DNA of 64,000 nucleotides from an uncultured Pelagibacteraceae bacterium (GCA_902579605.1 CACHHD010000003.1:62001-126000); one strand, 5' to 3'; counted from the stretch's first letter, positions 33,823 through 43,880 are shown. The notes: generated by a model not told the origin, from the sequence alone. Translations and numbers: made by a program.

Positions 33823-34700
33823 GGCCTTGGATTTATAATTTGCTTTTTGAGTTTGTTTTCTCTAATGAAAATTATTAGTGAACTAGTTATGACTAGTAAA
33901 GCACCAAAAAGTGTTAACAATTTTGGTATTTCACTCCAAATTAAGAAACCAAACACAATTGCAAAAACTAAACTTAGATATTTAATCGGCGTTACTAAGG
34001 ATGCCTCTGCTAATCTGTAACTTTGAGTAAGTAATAGATTAGCAACACTACCGCATAAACCCATTATGATAAAAATTGCTAAATCAATTCTAGTTGGTAA
34101 AACCCAATCTCCTTTTAAGATAGTTGCCATACCTAAGATTGAGCAAAGAAGAGTAAAGTAAAAAGCAATTCTATAATTTGGTTCAGTTTTAGATAAAGAT
34201 CTAACACTTATAGCTACACAAGCAAAAAAAATGCAAAAGACAATCGGTGTGATATAGTAAAAATTTAATTCAATAAAAGCTGGCTGAACTATTAAAAGCA
34301 TTCCAATAAATCCTAAAAATACTGCTGACCATCTTTTTATTCCGACTTTTTCAGATAAAAAGAAAATTGAAGCAACAGTAACGAATATTGGTCCTCCGAA
34401 AGTTAAGGACACTACGTCGGCTAAAGGCAACTCTCTAAGTCCAATAAATAATGCAATGATAGCTGCTGCACCTGTTATAGCACGAAAAGCATGTAGACCT
34501 GGTCTAGAAGTTTTGTAAAAGTTAAATAATTTTTCCTTAGGTATTATGAAAAAAATCGGGACAAAACCAATAAAAAATCTTAAGAATAAAACTTGTCCAA
34601 CAGGATAATAATTAAGCCATTTTACGCAAATATCCATTATAGAAAAGCAAACTACGCTTCCTACCATGTACAATACGCCTATTTGATTTTTAGTAAGCAA
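33819..34700 (-). CDS. EamA/DMT-family transporter
   Basis: A 293-residue protein with ten membrane helices in two EamA repeats (GVLYMVGSVVCFSIMDICVK at the start; YYITPIVFCIFFACVAISVR near 150). It is likely an exporter or importer of amino acids, nucleosides or similar small metabolites. Substrate cannot be predicted. It is co-directional and overlapping with the glycosylase. Confidence 0.87.
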   Translation of the reverse strand: MLTKNQIGVLYMVGSVVCFSIMDICVKWLNYYPVGQVLFLRFFIGFVPIFFIIPKEKLFNFYKTSRPGLHAFRAITGAAAIIALFIGLRELPLADVVSLTFGGPIFVTVASIFFLSEKVGIKRWSAVFLGFIGMLLIVQPAFIELNFYYITPIVFCIFFACVAISVRSLSKTEPNYRIAFYFTLLCSILGMATILKGDWVLPTRIDLAIFIIMGLCGSVANLLLTQSYRLAEASLVTPIKYLSLVFAIVFGFLIWSEIPKLLTLFGALLVITSSLIIFIRENKLKKQIINPRP

Positions 34701-34739
34701 TTTATTATCCTCATATCTTCATAACATATAAAATTACTT

Positions 34740-35189
34740 ATGCAAAAAATTTACTTTGGGATGGGCTGCTTCTGGAAACCAGAGGAGCAATTTAAAAATG
34801 TAAAGGGTATATTAGAAACTGAGGTAGGTTACGCCGGAGGGTATAAATCTAAAGTAACTTATGAAGAGGTTTGTCAAGGAAACACGGGTCATGCAGAAGT
34901 AGTTAAATTATCATTTGATGAAAATATTATATCTTTTGAAAAAATTTTAGAACTCTTCTTTAAATTGCACGACCCAACTCAAAAAGACATGCAATTTCCA
35001 GACGTTGGGACTCAATACAGAAGCGAAATCTTTTATGAAAATGATGGGCAAAGAGATTCAGCAATTAAAACAAAAGACAAATTCAATAAAATTTTAAATA
35101 ATAAGATTGAAACTAAAATCTCCCCAATTAAGAACTATTGTAAAGCAGAAGAATATCATCAAAAATACATTGAAAAAAATCGTAGATGA
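34740..35189 (+). CDS. msrA: Peptide methionine sulfoxide reductase A
   Basis: Reduces methionine-S-sulfoxide. The catalytic Cys is in FGMGCFWKPEEQF (residue 10); GYAGG near 32, GHAEVVKLSFD near 58 and FFKLHDPTQKDMQFPDVGTQYRS follow. 149 residues, shorter than E. coli MsrA because the terminal extensions are absent, which is common. It overlaps the sulfurtransferase by four bases. Confidence 0.93.
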   Translation: MQKIYFGMGCFWKPEEQFKNVKGILETEVGYAGGYKSKVTYEEVCQGNTGHAEVVKLSFDENIISFEKILELFFKLHDPTQKDMQFPDVGTQYRSEIFYENDGQRDSAIKTKDKFNKILNNKIETKISPIKNYCKAEEYHQKYIEKNRR

Positions 35190-36001
35190 ATCCTTTAAAA
35201 ACAACTGGTTGGCTCGCAGAGAATATAAATAAAGTAAAATTGCTTGACGCTACCTGGCATCTACCAAATTCAGATAGAAACGCATTTCAAGAGTATGAGA
35301 ATGGCCACATCGAAAATTCAATTTTTTTTGACTTAGATAAAAACTCAAATCAAAATGTTTCTCTTCCACATATGCTTCCAAAAAAAGATGAGTGGGAAAA
35401 AATAGTTTCTAGTCTTGGAATTAAAAATAGTGATCACATAGTAATATATGACAATTCTGATGTACTTAGTGCTAGCAGATGTTGGTTTTCATTTATATAT
35501 TTTGGGCATGATTATAATTTAGTCTCAGTTTTAGACGGTGGATTAAAAAAATGGAATTTGGAAAATAGAACTCTCACTAGCAAGAAAAAAAAATTGACCC
35601 GTACAAATTATAAAGCTTCAACCAAAAATGAAATGGTAGTTGATTTTAAACAAATTGAAAATAACATAATAAAAAAAGATTTTTGTTTAGTTGATGCTAG
35701 AGGAGTAAAAAGATTTAAAGGTTTGGAAGAAGAACCAAGAAAAAATTTGAAGAAGGGAAACATAAAAGGGTCAAAAAATCTTCCATTTTCAAAAATTATT
35801 AACCCTGAAAATAATACCTTTAAAAAAAAAGAGGAATTAAAGAAAATATTCTTAAACCACGACATAAACTTCAATGAAAAATTAGCTTTTAGCTGCGGAA
35901 GTGGTATAACAGCCTGTGTCTTAGGTCTGGCTAGTTCTATTATTAATAACAAATTGCCTGTTATATATGATGGTTCTTGGGCAGAGTACGGGCTCAAATA
36001 A
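35186..36001 (+). CDS. sseA: 3-mercaptopyruvate/thiosulfate sulfurtransferase
   Basis: Two rhodanese domains in 271 residues. The C-terminal one holds the active Cys in FSCGSGITACVLGLA near residue 237. CGSG is the mercaptopyruvate-type loop. The N-terminal domain (LLDATWHLPNSDRNAF, IVIYDNSDVLSASRCWF) is inactive as usual. Cytoplasmic sulfane sulfur transfer fits the neighbouring msrA. Confidence 0.9.
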   Translation: MNPLKTTGWLAENINKVKLLDATWHLPNSDRNAFQEYENGHIENSIFFDLDKNSNQNVSLPHMLPKKDEWEKIVSSLGIKNSDHIVIYDNSDVLSASRCWFSFIYFGHDYNLVSVLDGGLKKWNLENRTLTSKKKKLTRTNYKASTKNEMVVDFKQIENNIIKKDFCLVDARGVKRFKGLEEEPRKNLKKGNIKGSKNLPFSKIINPENNTFKKKEELKKIFLNHDINFNEKLAFSCGSGITACVLGLASSIINNKLPVIYDGSWAEYGLK

Positions 36002-36003
36002 AA

Positions 36004-36876
36004 ATGAAAACATCAACTAAAATTAAAACTTTTATAATTATATTCTTAATTGCAATTACAATTGTTATAACTGCAAGACATTTCGTAGGCTTACACTTTA
36101 AAAAAAAATTTAGTGTTAGACCGGCTCCAGGTGTAATAGTAAAAGAGGTTGAGAAATCACAATTTTATAAAAGTATTGAAACATTCGGTACCGCAATAGC
36201 TCAAAATTCTAAAACATATAGGATCAAAAAAGACAACGTAATAGGGAACTTAAGAATAGAAAATAGGTTTGTTAAAAAAGGAGAGATCATAGCTGCTTTA
36301 AAAAATAGTAATAATATTATAGCAGAATTTGCTGGAAAGCTTGGTAAAAGAGAAATTGCTCAAGGAGTTCTAGGATCTGATAGCTTGATTATAACTTTAG
36401 ATGATTTAAAAAAGATTGTAATTGATATTAAAATTCCCGAGAGTTATGTTGGAATATTAAAACCAGGATTAAAAGCAGAAATAACCAGTTCTGCAATTTC
36501 AGAAAAAAATTTTAAAGGCAAAGTATCTTCTATTAGCTCAAGAATAGACCCTTCAACGAGATCAATTTTAGCAAGAATTTCTGTGAATAATAAAAATTTT
36601 GAAATTATTCCAGGCCAATTAATGACTGTAAAAATAATATATGATGAAATTAATCAGATAGGTGTCCCCGAGAGTGCAGTAACAATTCAAGGAAGTACTT
36701 CTTTTGTTTATATTGTAAAAAATAATACTGCTGAAAAAAGAAATATCAAAATAGGAAATAGAAATTTTGGTAAGATTTCTGTCGTGTCAGGAATAGAGGA
36801 AGGGGATATGGTGATTTCTGAGGGTGTTTCTAAAGTAAGAAACAAATCTAAAGTAAAAATTATCAATACTAAATAA
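36004..36876 (+). CDS. RND efflux periplasmic adaptor, short form
   Basis: A membrane-fusion protein linking an RND pump to an outer-membrane channel. The 291 residues have an N-terminal anchor (FIIIFLIAITIVITARHF) and two lipoyl half-motifs. The beta-barrel (LKKIVIDIKIPESYVGILKPG) and the membrane-proximal domain (GVPESAVTIQGSTSFVYIV) follow. The alpha-helical hairpin that normally separates the lipoyl halves is missing, giving a protein about 70-80 residues shorter than usual. The adjacent RND gene starts 4 bases later. Confidence 0.85.
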   Translation: MKTSTKIKTFIIIFLIAITIVITARHFVGLHFKKKFSVRPAPGVIVKEVEKSQFYKSIETFGTAIAQNSKTYRIKKDNVIGNLRIENRFVKKGEIIAALKNSNNIIAEFAGKLGKREIAQGVLGSDSLIITLDDLKKIVIDIKIPESYVGILKPGLKAEITSSAISEKNFKGKVSSISSRIDPSTRSILARISVNNKNFEIIPGQLMTVKIIYDEINQIGVPESAVTIQGSTSFVYIVKNNTAEKRNIKIGNRNFGKISVVSGIEEGDMVISEGVSKVRNKSKVKIINTK

Positions 36877-36880
36877 TAGA

Positions 36881-39800
36881 ATGTTTTTAACAGATTTATC
36901 AATTAAAAGACCTGTAGTTGCCTCTGTAATGAGCTTAGTTTTAGTAATTTTTGGTTTATTTACTTTTAATGAAATACCTACAGATGAATTGCCAGATGTT
37001 CAACCTCCTGTGGTCACTATACAGACTGAGTATAAAGGTGCTTCTGCAGAAATAGTTGATACTCAGATAACTCAAAGAATAGAAGATTTTGTTGGGGGAA
37101 CACCTGGATTAGAAACTATAGATTCTTTTAGCGAGGATGAAAGTTCTAGAATTACTCTTACTTTTGAAAACAATTTAGACTTAGACGATGTAGCTAATGA
37201 CGTAAGAAGTTCTGTTGCAAGAGTATTGGATAATCTCCCAGATGGAGCTGAACAACCTGAGATTTTCAAACAAAGTGCCGGTATGAGAACAACAATGTGG
37301 TTATCTTTCAATTCAGATACTATGACAGACTTAGAGCTAACTGATTATGCTGATAGATATCTAACTGATTTATTTTCAACTGTGGAAGGAGTTGGTAGAG
37401 TTCGTTTAGGAGGGGAGAGAGAACTTTCTTTAAGAGTATGGCTTGATCCTCTTGCTCTTGCGGCAAGAGATTTAACTACACAAGAAGTGGAGTCTGTCTT
37501 AAGAAAAGAAAATGTTGAATTTCCTGCAGGGAGAATAGAGTCTAAAGATGTTGATTTAACTATTAAGTTAGATAAAGCCTATAAAAATTTAGAAAGCTAT
37601 AAAAAGTTACCACTTAAAAGAGCAAGAGATGGTTCAATTATTACACTTTCTGATGTTGCTAGAGTTGAACTCGGAGCAGAGTCAACTAGAACCTTATTTA
37701 AAGGAAATGGAAAACAAGTTGTCGGTATTGGTATTTATCAACAGTCTGATGCAAATACTATTAAAGTAGCAAATGGAATAAAGAATAAGATTAAAGAAAT
37801 TAGACCTGGATTACCTCCTGGAACATCTTTAGAAGTTTCCTTCGATAGAAGTAATTATATAAAGGCTGCAATAAAAGAAGTTTATAAAACTTTATTTATT
37901 GCTTTAATATTGGTGACAATAATAATCTATCTTTTTTTAGGTAATATAAGAGCATTGGTAGTGCCCCTTATAGCTTTGCCAGTTTCTTTAATATCTACTT
38001 TTTTATCAATATACTTTTTTAATTTTTCAATAAATCTATTCACATTAATGGCACTAGTTTTGGCAATAGGGATCGTTGTCGATGACGCTATTGTAATGCT
38101 CGAGAATATCGTAAGAAGAATAGAGCTAGGAGATACACCTCTAGTTGCTGCATACAAAGGAGCAAAACAAGTTTCTTTTGCAATTATAGCTACTACAGTT
38201 GTATTAGTTGCAGTATTTATTCCACTTGTATTTATCAAGGGTATCACTGGTGTTTTATTTACTCAAACTGCAATCACTTTAGCTTCAGCAGTTGTTATAT
38301 CAAGTTTTGTAGCGCTTTCTTTAAGTCCAATGATAGGCAGTAAGGTTCTAAAGAAAAATATGAATAAATCGAAAATTGTAATCAAATTTGAAAAATTTTT
38401 AAAAAATATAACATTGGTTTATAAACAATCTTTGATAACTTGGGTGAGAAAAAGAAAAATTATAATTTCATTTTTAGGAATTGTACTATCTCTGACTATT
38501 TTTTTATTTAATTATGCGCCAAAAGAATTAATTGCCCCAGAGGACAGAGGTGCTTTTTTCGTAATAGTAAAAGCTCCACAGGGATCAGGATTCAATTTTA
38601 CAAAGTCTAAAGCTGAAGATATTGAAAATCTTTTATTGCCTAGTGTTGGTAATGGAGAATACAGAAAATTAATATTGCGAGTCCCTGGATTTGGAAAATC
38701 AGCAAAACAAGTGAACAGTGGTTTTATAATAGTCTTATTAGAACCATGGGCCAAAAGAGATCGTCATGGTGTTAAGATAATGAGAGAGTCTTTCGGAAAA
38801 ATTTCACAAGTGCCAGGTGTATTAGCGTTTCCAATAATGCCTCAAGGTATAAGAACAGGCGGCGTAGAAAGCCCAGTTCAATTTGTGATTTTAGGAAATA
38901 CGTATGATCAATTAATAGAATGGAAAAATATTATTAAAAAAGAAGCTAGAAAGAATCCGGGGCTAACTTCAATACAGGATGACTTTGATTTAAACAAACC
39001 CCAACTAAATGTTCAGATAGATCAAAAAAAAGCTGCTGATCTAGGTGTTTCAACACAAGACATAGGAAGAACAATTGAAACTATTTTTGGCTCTAAACGT
39101 GTAACAAATTTTACTAGGGATGGGAAAGAATATTCAATCATCCTTCAAGGCGACATTAAAGATAGACAAGAACCGGACAGTATTAGTAAAGTTTTTGTTA
39201 GATCTAATAATAATGGTAAACTTGTATCAGTCTCAAATCTAATTCGATATGACGAAGAAGGTCAGTCGCCTTTTTTAGCAAGATATAATAGGCAAAAAGC
39301 AGTAACAGTTTCAGCTAGATTAGTAGGTGATTACTCTTTGGACGAAGCTTTAAATTTTTTAGTTAAAGTTGTTGAAAATAATACTCCGGAGGCAAAAATT
39401 GCTTATAAAGGAGAAAGCGAAGAGTACAAGAAAACTAATACAGAATTATATATAATATTTATATTAGCATTAGTCACAGCATATTTAGCAATGTGTGCAC
39501 AATTCGAGAGCTGGAGACACCCACTAACTATAATGCTAACTGTCCCCTTAGCAATATTAGGAGGTTTATTAGGAATATTGGTAGTAGGCTCATCTTTAAA
39601 TATTTATAGTCAAATAGCTCTAATTATATTGATTGGCTTGTCAGCCAAAAATGGAATCTTAATTGTAGAATTTGCAAACCAACTAAGAAAAGAGGGAAAA
39701 AATTTAGAGACATCAATAATAGAGGCTGCATCCATCAGATTAAGACCTATTTTAATGACAAGTCTTTCAACTATTATAGGAGTCCTTCCCCTTATACTAG

Positions 39801-39976
39801 GCTCAGGGCCTGGAGCTGCAAGTAGACTTACTGTAGGAATAACTATATTTGGTGGAATGCTTTTTTCAACTTTTTTCACTTTATATGTGATTCCAACGAT
39901 TTATTCTATTATTGGAAAGAATACTCAAAGAATCGACGCTGTTGAAATCGAATTAAATAAGCAGCTTAAAAAATAA
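36881..39976 (+). CDS. RND efflux transporter, inner-membrane subunit (AcrB/MexF class)
   Basis: A 1031-residue proton-driven pump. Twelve membrane helices in the standard two-half layout; the proton-relay Asp pair lies in VLAIGIVVDDAIVMLENIVR near residue 395. FFVIVKAPQGSGFN begins the second porter domain and LIGLSAKNGILIVEFANQ near 920 is the second signature. Substrate unknown: drugs, dyes, lipids or metabolites. No TolC-type gene lies within the window. Confidence 0.93.
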   Translation: MFLTDLSIKRPVVASVMSLVLVIFGLFTFNEIPTDELPDVQPPVVTIQTEYKGASAEIVDTQITQRIEDFVGGTPGLETIDSFSEDESSRITLTFENNLDLDDVANDVRSSVARVLDNLPDGAEQPEIFKQSAGMRTTMWLSFNSDTMTDLELTDYADRYLTDLFSTVEGVGRVRLGGERELSLRVWLDPLALAARDLTTQEVESVLRKENVEFPAGRIESKDVDLTIKLDKAYKNLESYKKLPLKRARDGSIITLSDVARVELGAESTRTLFKGNGKQVVGIGIYQQSDANTIKVANGIKNKIKEIRPGLPPGTSLEVSFDRSNYIKAAIKEVYKTLFIALILVTIIIYLFLGNIRALVVPLIALPVSLISTFLSIYFFNFSINLFTLMALVLAIGIVVDDAIVMLENIVRRIELGDTPLVAAYKGAKQVSFAIIATTVVLVAVFIPLVFIKGITGVLFTQTAITLASAVVISSFVALSLSPMIGSKVLKKNMNKSKIVIKFEKFLKNITLVYKQSLITWVRKRKIIISFLGIVLSLTIFLFNYAPKELIAPEDRGAFFVIVKAPQGSGFNFTKSKAEDIENLLLPSVGNGEYRKLILRVPGFGKSAKQVNSGFIIVLLEPWAKRDRHGVKIMRESFGKISQVPGVLAFPIMPQGIRTGGVESPVQFVILGNTYDQLIEWKNIIKKEARKNPGLTSIQDDFDLNKPQLNVQIDQKKAADLGVSTQDIGRTIETIFGSKRVTNFTRDGKEYSIILQGDIKDRQEPDSISKVFVRSNNNGKLVSVSNLIRYDEEGQSPFLARYNRQKAVTVSARLVGDYSLDEALNFLVKVVENNTPEAKIAYKGESEEYKKTNTELYIIFILALVTAYLAMCAQFESWRHPLTIMLTVPLAILGGLLGILVVGSSLNIYSQIALIILIGLSAKNGILIVEFANQLRKEGKNLETSIIEAASIRLRPILMTSLSTIIGVLPLILGSGPGAASRLTVGITIFGGMLFSTFFTLYVIPTIYSIIGKNTQRIDAVEIELNKQLKK

Positions 39977-40565
39977 TATACTTATTCTTATCCAAGTTTT
40001 TTTTACAAGAAGTTAATTGTTTCCTGTATTTTAAAGCCATATCTTTTACTGATTTAGCGTAGATGATGGCTTTTTTATCTTTAGAATAATTTTTATAATC
40101 ACCCCAACCCTTGTAATAAGCTAAGTATTGCTTGTAAGCATCTTTTTTTGAAATTCTTAAAATCTTATTAGTTTTATTTATGTACCAGCCGATAAAATCA
40201 ACCGAATCTTTAAATCTCGCCCTTGTTGCTAAAGGATTTTTAGTCTCTCTTTTATATTGTTCCCAAGTTCCCTTTATAGCTTGTGAATAACCAAATGATG
40301 AGGAAGGTCTTTTAAAAGGAATAACCTTGAAAAGCTTTTTTCTTGGCGGTTTAGCTAACCAATTAAAGTCACTTTCCTTTTTCACAAAAGCTAATTGTAA
40401 ATGTATTGGAGCCCCCCATTTTTCGTAAGAGGCTTTAGCATGTTTATACCATAGATATCTTTCTTCAAATATTGCACAACTATTCTGAGTATTTTTTGGA
40501 ATTGAAGAGCATGCTGATAAAATAAAAAAAAGAAATATAATTAATTTTTTTCTATAAAGAATCAC
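39966..40565 (-). CDS. Lytic transglycosylase-like lipoprotein
   Basis: A 199-residue lipoprotein (lipobox LSAC, residue 19 Cys) with an SLT-like lysozyme fold. The catalytic Glu is in LAFVKKESDFNWLA near residue 63, followed by FGYSQAIKGTWEQYK near residue 93 and YYKGWGDYKNY near 150. It should cleave peptidoglycan glycan strands from the outer membrane. It is convergent with the RND gene, overlapping by 11 bases. Confidence 0.8.
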   Translation of the reverse strand: MILYRKKLIIFLFFILSACSSIPKNTQNSCAIFEERYLWYKHAKASYEKWGAPIHLQLAFVKKESDFNWLAKPPRKKLFKVIPFKRPSSSFGYSQAIKGTWEQYKRETKNPLATRARFKDSVDFIGWYINKTNKILRISKKDAYKQYLAYYKGWGDYKNYSKDKKAIIYAKSVKDMALKYRKQLTSCKKNLDKNKYIIF

Positions 40566-40585
40566 TAATCAATTTATACTAAAAA

Positions 40586-41077
40586 TTAATTAAGCTTTCT
40601 CCATTTTTCTGGGTTTAAAAATTTACCTTGCCACAAACCTAGCTTATTTTCTCTCGCAAAATCTTCGTCAGGTATATATTCTTTTGAATATCGTCTATAA
40701 GCTACCGCATGACCATTTCTAACCATCCATCGGTTAAGGTTTATCTTACCTTTGAAACACTTAGCTAAGTATCTTTTATATCTGTCTTTAGCGAAAGAAA
40801 TGCATTTAATATTTGATCCTTTGACCTTGGCTTCTAGATTTGCTTTTGAATGTTTTCCGCAATAATAATCTTCATAAAATGTATAGCCTATAATTGATGA
40901 AATTTTGAGTTTTTCTTTTTTACATTTTTGTTTCATTTCCGGAGCGTCTATACCTTCAAGTCTTATTTTATAATTATTAATATATACAGTATCGCCATCC
41001 ACAATTTTGGGAATTCCAATTATCTCTTGGGCTAAAATGTTAGTGGAAAACATTAAAAATATTATTATTGTTCGCAT
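40586..41077 (-). CDS. Secreted staphylococcal-nuclease family protein
   Basis: A 163-residue exported nuclease-like protein with signal peptide (residues 1-16). The SNase core holds IVDGDTVYINNYKIRLEGIDAPE (residues about 25-47), with the Arg and Asp of the calcium site, and KDRYKRYLAKCF near residue 102 with the second catalytic Arg. WMVRNGHAVAYRRYS follows. It probably degrades extracellular or periplasmic nucleic acid, perhaps for phosphorus or purine supply. Confidence 0.88.
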   Translation of the reverse strand: MRTIIIFLMFSTNILAQEIIGIPKIVDGDTVYINNYKIRLEGIDAPEMKQKCKKEKLKISSIIGYTFYEDYYCGKHSKANLEAKVKGSNIKCISFAKDRYKRYLAKCFKGKINLNRWMVRNGHAVAYRRYSKEYIPDEDFARENKLGLWQGKFLNPEKWRKLN

Positions 41078-41080
41078 GAT

Positions 41081-41473
41081 TTAATTTTTTAACTTTTTAA
41101 TAAAAATCATTGTAAAAAAGGCAGATAAAACTCCTACACTATTAGCAAATAGATCATTAAGTTCAAAAGCTCTATTAGGAATTATTAAATGCAACAATTC
41201 AAATAGGACTGAAATACAAATTAAAAAAGGGAAACTATAAATTATTTTTTTGTGCTTGATGTGTATGATAAAACTAAGAACACCCAAATAAAAAAAGAAT
41301 ATCAGATGGTTAATTGAGGTGCCGATTGGATTAGAAATTAGATTAGGTTGTTTTCCAAGATCACCATATAACAAAAAACCAATTAGACTACCTGGAAACA
41401 AGTATAAAATTAGCAACACTATTAAAGATAAATAGTATGTATATTTAATTGCTTTAAATATAGTATATTTCAT
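41081..41473 (-). CDS. VanZ-like membrane protein
   Basis: Taking the Met at 41473 gives 130 residues with four membrane helices and a VanZ-type C-terminal part (LLHLIIPNRAFELNDLFANSVGVLSAF). The frame extends upstream to 41521 but would overlap the divergent gpmA start. Function of the family is unclear; some members affect resistance to lipid-binding antibiotics. Confidence 0.7.
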   Translation of the reverse strand: MKYTIFKAIKYTYYLSLIVLLILYLFPGSLIGFLLYGDLGKQPNLISNPIGTSINHLIFFFYLGVLSFIIHIKHKKIIYSFPFLICISVLFELLHLIIPNRAFELNDLFANSVGVLSAFFTMIFIKKLKN

Positions 41474-41513
41474 TTTGATATTATTATAGTACAAAATAAT
41501 TGAATTAACTATT

Positions 41514-42233
41514 ATGAGCAAACTAATCCTTACTAGACATGGTCAAAGTATCTGGAACGCAGAAAATAGATTTACAGGATGGGTGGATGTAGATCTATCA
41601 GAAAAAGGTGTTGAGGAAGCGGAAAAATCAGGAGAGTTGATAAAAAAGCTTAATATCAAAATTGATATTTCTTATACTTCTTTTTTGAAAAGGGCGATTA
41701 AGACTTTGACAACTATACTTCAAAAAAACAATCTTGAGCTTAAATTTAATACTGCTTGGCAGTTAAATGAGAGACATTACGGATCATTAACTGGTCTTAA
41801 TAAAGATGAAACTAAAAAAAAAATTGGAGAGGAACAGTTTAAAAAATATAGAAGATCGTGGGATATTGCTCCTCCTCCAATGCAAGAAGACAGTAAATAT
41901 CTATCAAATTTCAGTCCATTAAATGGAAGTATTCCGATTGGAATGACTCCATTTACTGAGTCTTTAAAAAATACTTATGAAAGAGTAATCCCTTTTTATG
42001 AAAATGAAATAAAAAAAAATATTATTGAAGATAAAAATATTTTAGTTTCAGCACATGGAAACTCGTTAAGAGCGTTGTGCAAATATTTATTCAAAATTTC
42101 AGATGAAAAAATTAATGAATTAGAAATTCCCACTGGCAATCCATTAGTGATTGAATTTGAAAAAAATTTAAAGATTGAAAAATATTTTTATTTAGATGAA
42201 GCTCGATCTAAAAATATAATTTTTAATCAATAA
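41514..42233 (+). CDS. gpmA: 2,3-bisphosphoglycerate-dependent phosphoglycerate mutase
   Basis: Glycolytic interconversion of 3- and 2-phosphoglycerate. The phospho-accepting His is in LTRHGQSIWNAENRFTGWVD (residues 5-24). LNERHYGSLTGLNK near residue 84 and VSAHGNSLRALCKYL near 180 complete the active site. The 239-residue length is typical. It overlaps the convergent murU-like gene by 11 bases. Confidence 0.95.
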   Translation: MSKLILTRHGQSIWNAENRFTGWVDVDLSEKGVEEAEKSGELIKKLNIKIDISYTSFLKRAIKTLTTILQKNNLELKFNTAWQLNERHYGSLTGLNKDETKKKIGEEQFKKYRRSWDIAPPPMQEDSKYLSNFSPLNGSIPIGMTPFTESLKNTYERVIPFYENEIKKNIIEDKNILVSAHGNSLRALCKYLFKISDEKINELEIPTGNPLVIEFEKNLKIEKYFYLDEARSKNIIFNQ

Positions 42234-42921
42234 AATCTAAATTAGAAATTTTATTATACATTTCTTCAGTATTAAGATGGTAAAACTTTTGACTACTTTC
42301 TAAGCCTAAAAGCTTATTGTTGTTTATTAAATTGTTCCAAACTTCATTCATTGAAAAAACTTTTTTGTCAATCGGATCTAAATAATTCCTGTCCAGTAGT
42401 TGAAGGCCAGTAAAAATAAAATTGTTTTCGGTATTTTTAGAGACTATGTTATTTTTTAAATTAAAATCTCCTTTAAAAGAAGGGTCGAAAGATAGCCTTT
42501 TGTTAACTAATAACAAGCATGGTTTTTTACTCTCGAAGTAAATTTTCTCTAGAGATTTCATTTCACTTAGATAATCATTTGACCACAAAGTATCTGGGTT
42601 TAAAACAAAAAAAGGGTTTTTGCCAAAAATTCTTGTTCCTTCTTTTACTCCACCACCGGTATCTAGTAGTAAATCTTTTTCGTTCGAAACGATTATTTTT
42701 ACTTTTGTTTTAAAATTTGAAACAAATTTTTCAACTTGAGCTGCTAGATGATGAACATTTATAGTTATTTGTTCTACTCCATAATTTTCTAAAAGATTAA
42801 TAGATCTTTCTAATAAACTTTTACTTCGTATTTTTATTAATGGTTTGGGTATTTTTAAGGTTAAAGGTTTCATTCGTGTTCCAAGTCCTGCGGCTAATAT
42901 CATTGCATGTTTTACATTCAT
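42223..42921 (-). CDS. murU: N-acetylmuramate-1-phosphate uridylyltransferase
   Basis: MurU makes UDP-MurNAc in the peptidoglycan recycling bypass. The 232-residue nucleotidyltransferase has the N-terminal MILAAGLGTRMKPLTLKIPKPLI (residues 7-29) and LNPDTLWSNDYL near residue 105. It overlaps the start of amgK by four bases. The tsaE-amgK-murU order is the family's typical context. Confidence 0.9.
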   Translation of the reverse strand: MNVKHAMILAAGLGTRMKPLTLKIPKPLIKIRSKSLLERSINLLENYGVEQITINVHHLAAQVEKFVSNFKTKVKIIVSNEKDLLLDTGGGVKEGTRIFGKNPFFVLNPDTLWSNDYLSEMKSLEKIYFESKKPCLLLVNKRLSFDPSFKGDFNLKNNIVSKNTENNFIFTGLQLLDRNYLDPIDKKVFSMNEVWNNLINNNKLLGLESSQKFYHLNTEEMYNKISNLDFID

Positions 42922-43880
42922 AAATTATTAATTTTTTTTAATTTTTTTATCTTAACGTGTTTGTTTAATAGTAATTGAAAATTTTTAAAAATAGGATTTT
43001 TAAGCCGCCTATTAATTAAACTCCAAGTGTGAGGTAAAAATCTCAAATAAAATGACTTATTATCCCTTTTGCTTAATCTAACAAATATTCCTAAAATTTT
43101 GAAATTTCTTTGAACTGATAAAATATCGTAATCATTTTTTAAATTCTGAAAATTTTCTCTCTTAAATTTTGACTTTGAATAGTAAAATTTTAGAAGTTTA
43201 TTTTGTAAATTAATAGGTAGTTTTATTCTAACATCATCAATTAGTGAAGCTACATCGTAAAGAGGATTGCCAATTATTGCGTCTTGGCTGTCAACCAAAC
43301 CAAAAGTTTTATTGTTAACCATAATGTTTGAAGCATGAAAATCTCTATGAACAAAAGTATTATTTTTGAAATAAAGTTTTTTATAAATTTTATTTAGTTC
43401 TATTTTTAAAATTCTTTTAATTTTACCAATTTTTAAATTTTTTGAACTAAACTTGAGATACCAATCAAAAAACAAATCGGACTCTTTGTGGAGATACTGT
43501 AAAGAATATTTTTGAAATTTTAATTTGTATTTTCCTAAATAATAGTTTTTTTTAATCTTTATTTTTTGTAATTTCAAAATAATTTTTATTAAATCTTTAT
43601 AATGATTAAATTTATTTCTTTTTTTTGATATTATGTCGTAAAAGGATTTTTCCCCTAGGTCCGAAATTTCTATCATATTATGCTGATAATGATTACTTAT
43701 GAGTTTAGGTGCATTAATCTTATTTTCCTTAAGAATTTTATTTATTATTGCGTAAGAAATTAAATTTTTAAATTTTTCTTTATTGGCTTTGACTATAATT
43801 GAAGTTCTATTTCCTTTTTTCAATCTATAAAATTCTCTAAATGAGGCATCTCCAGAAATTTTTTTTAATCTATAATTCAT
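42918..43880 (-). CDS. amgK: Anomeric MurNAc/GlcNAc kinase
   Basis: AmgK phosphorylates recovered MurNAc for the MurU pathway. The 320-residue aminoglycoside-phosphotransferase fold has the catalytic loop FVHRDFHASNIMVN near residue 180 and the metal-binding FGLVDSQDAIIGNPLYDVASL just after. It starts within the last codons of tsaE (11-base overlap) and is coupled to murU. Confidence 0.9.
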   Translation of the reverse strand: MNYRLKKISGDASFREFYRLKKGNRTSIIVKANKEKFKNLISYAIINKILKENKINAPKLISNHYQHNMIEISDLGEKSFYDIISKKRNKFNHYKDLIKIILKLQKIKIKKNYYLGKYKLKFQKYSLQYLHKESDLFFDWYLKFSSKNLKIGKIKRILKIELNKIYKKLYFKNNTFVHRDFHASNIMVNNKTFGLVDSQDAIIGNPLYDVASLIDDVRIKLPINLQNKLLKFYYSKSKFKRENFQNLKNDYDILSVQRNFKILGIFVRLSKRDNKSFYLRFLPHTWSLINRRLKNPIFKNFQLLLNKHVKIKKLKKINNL

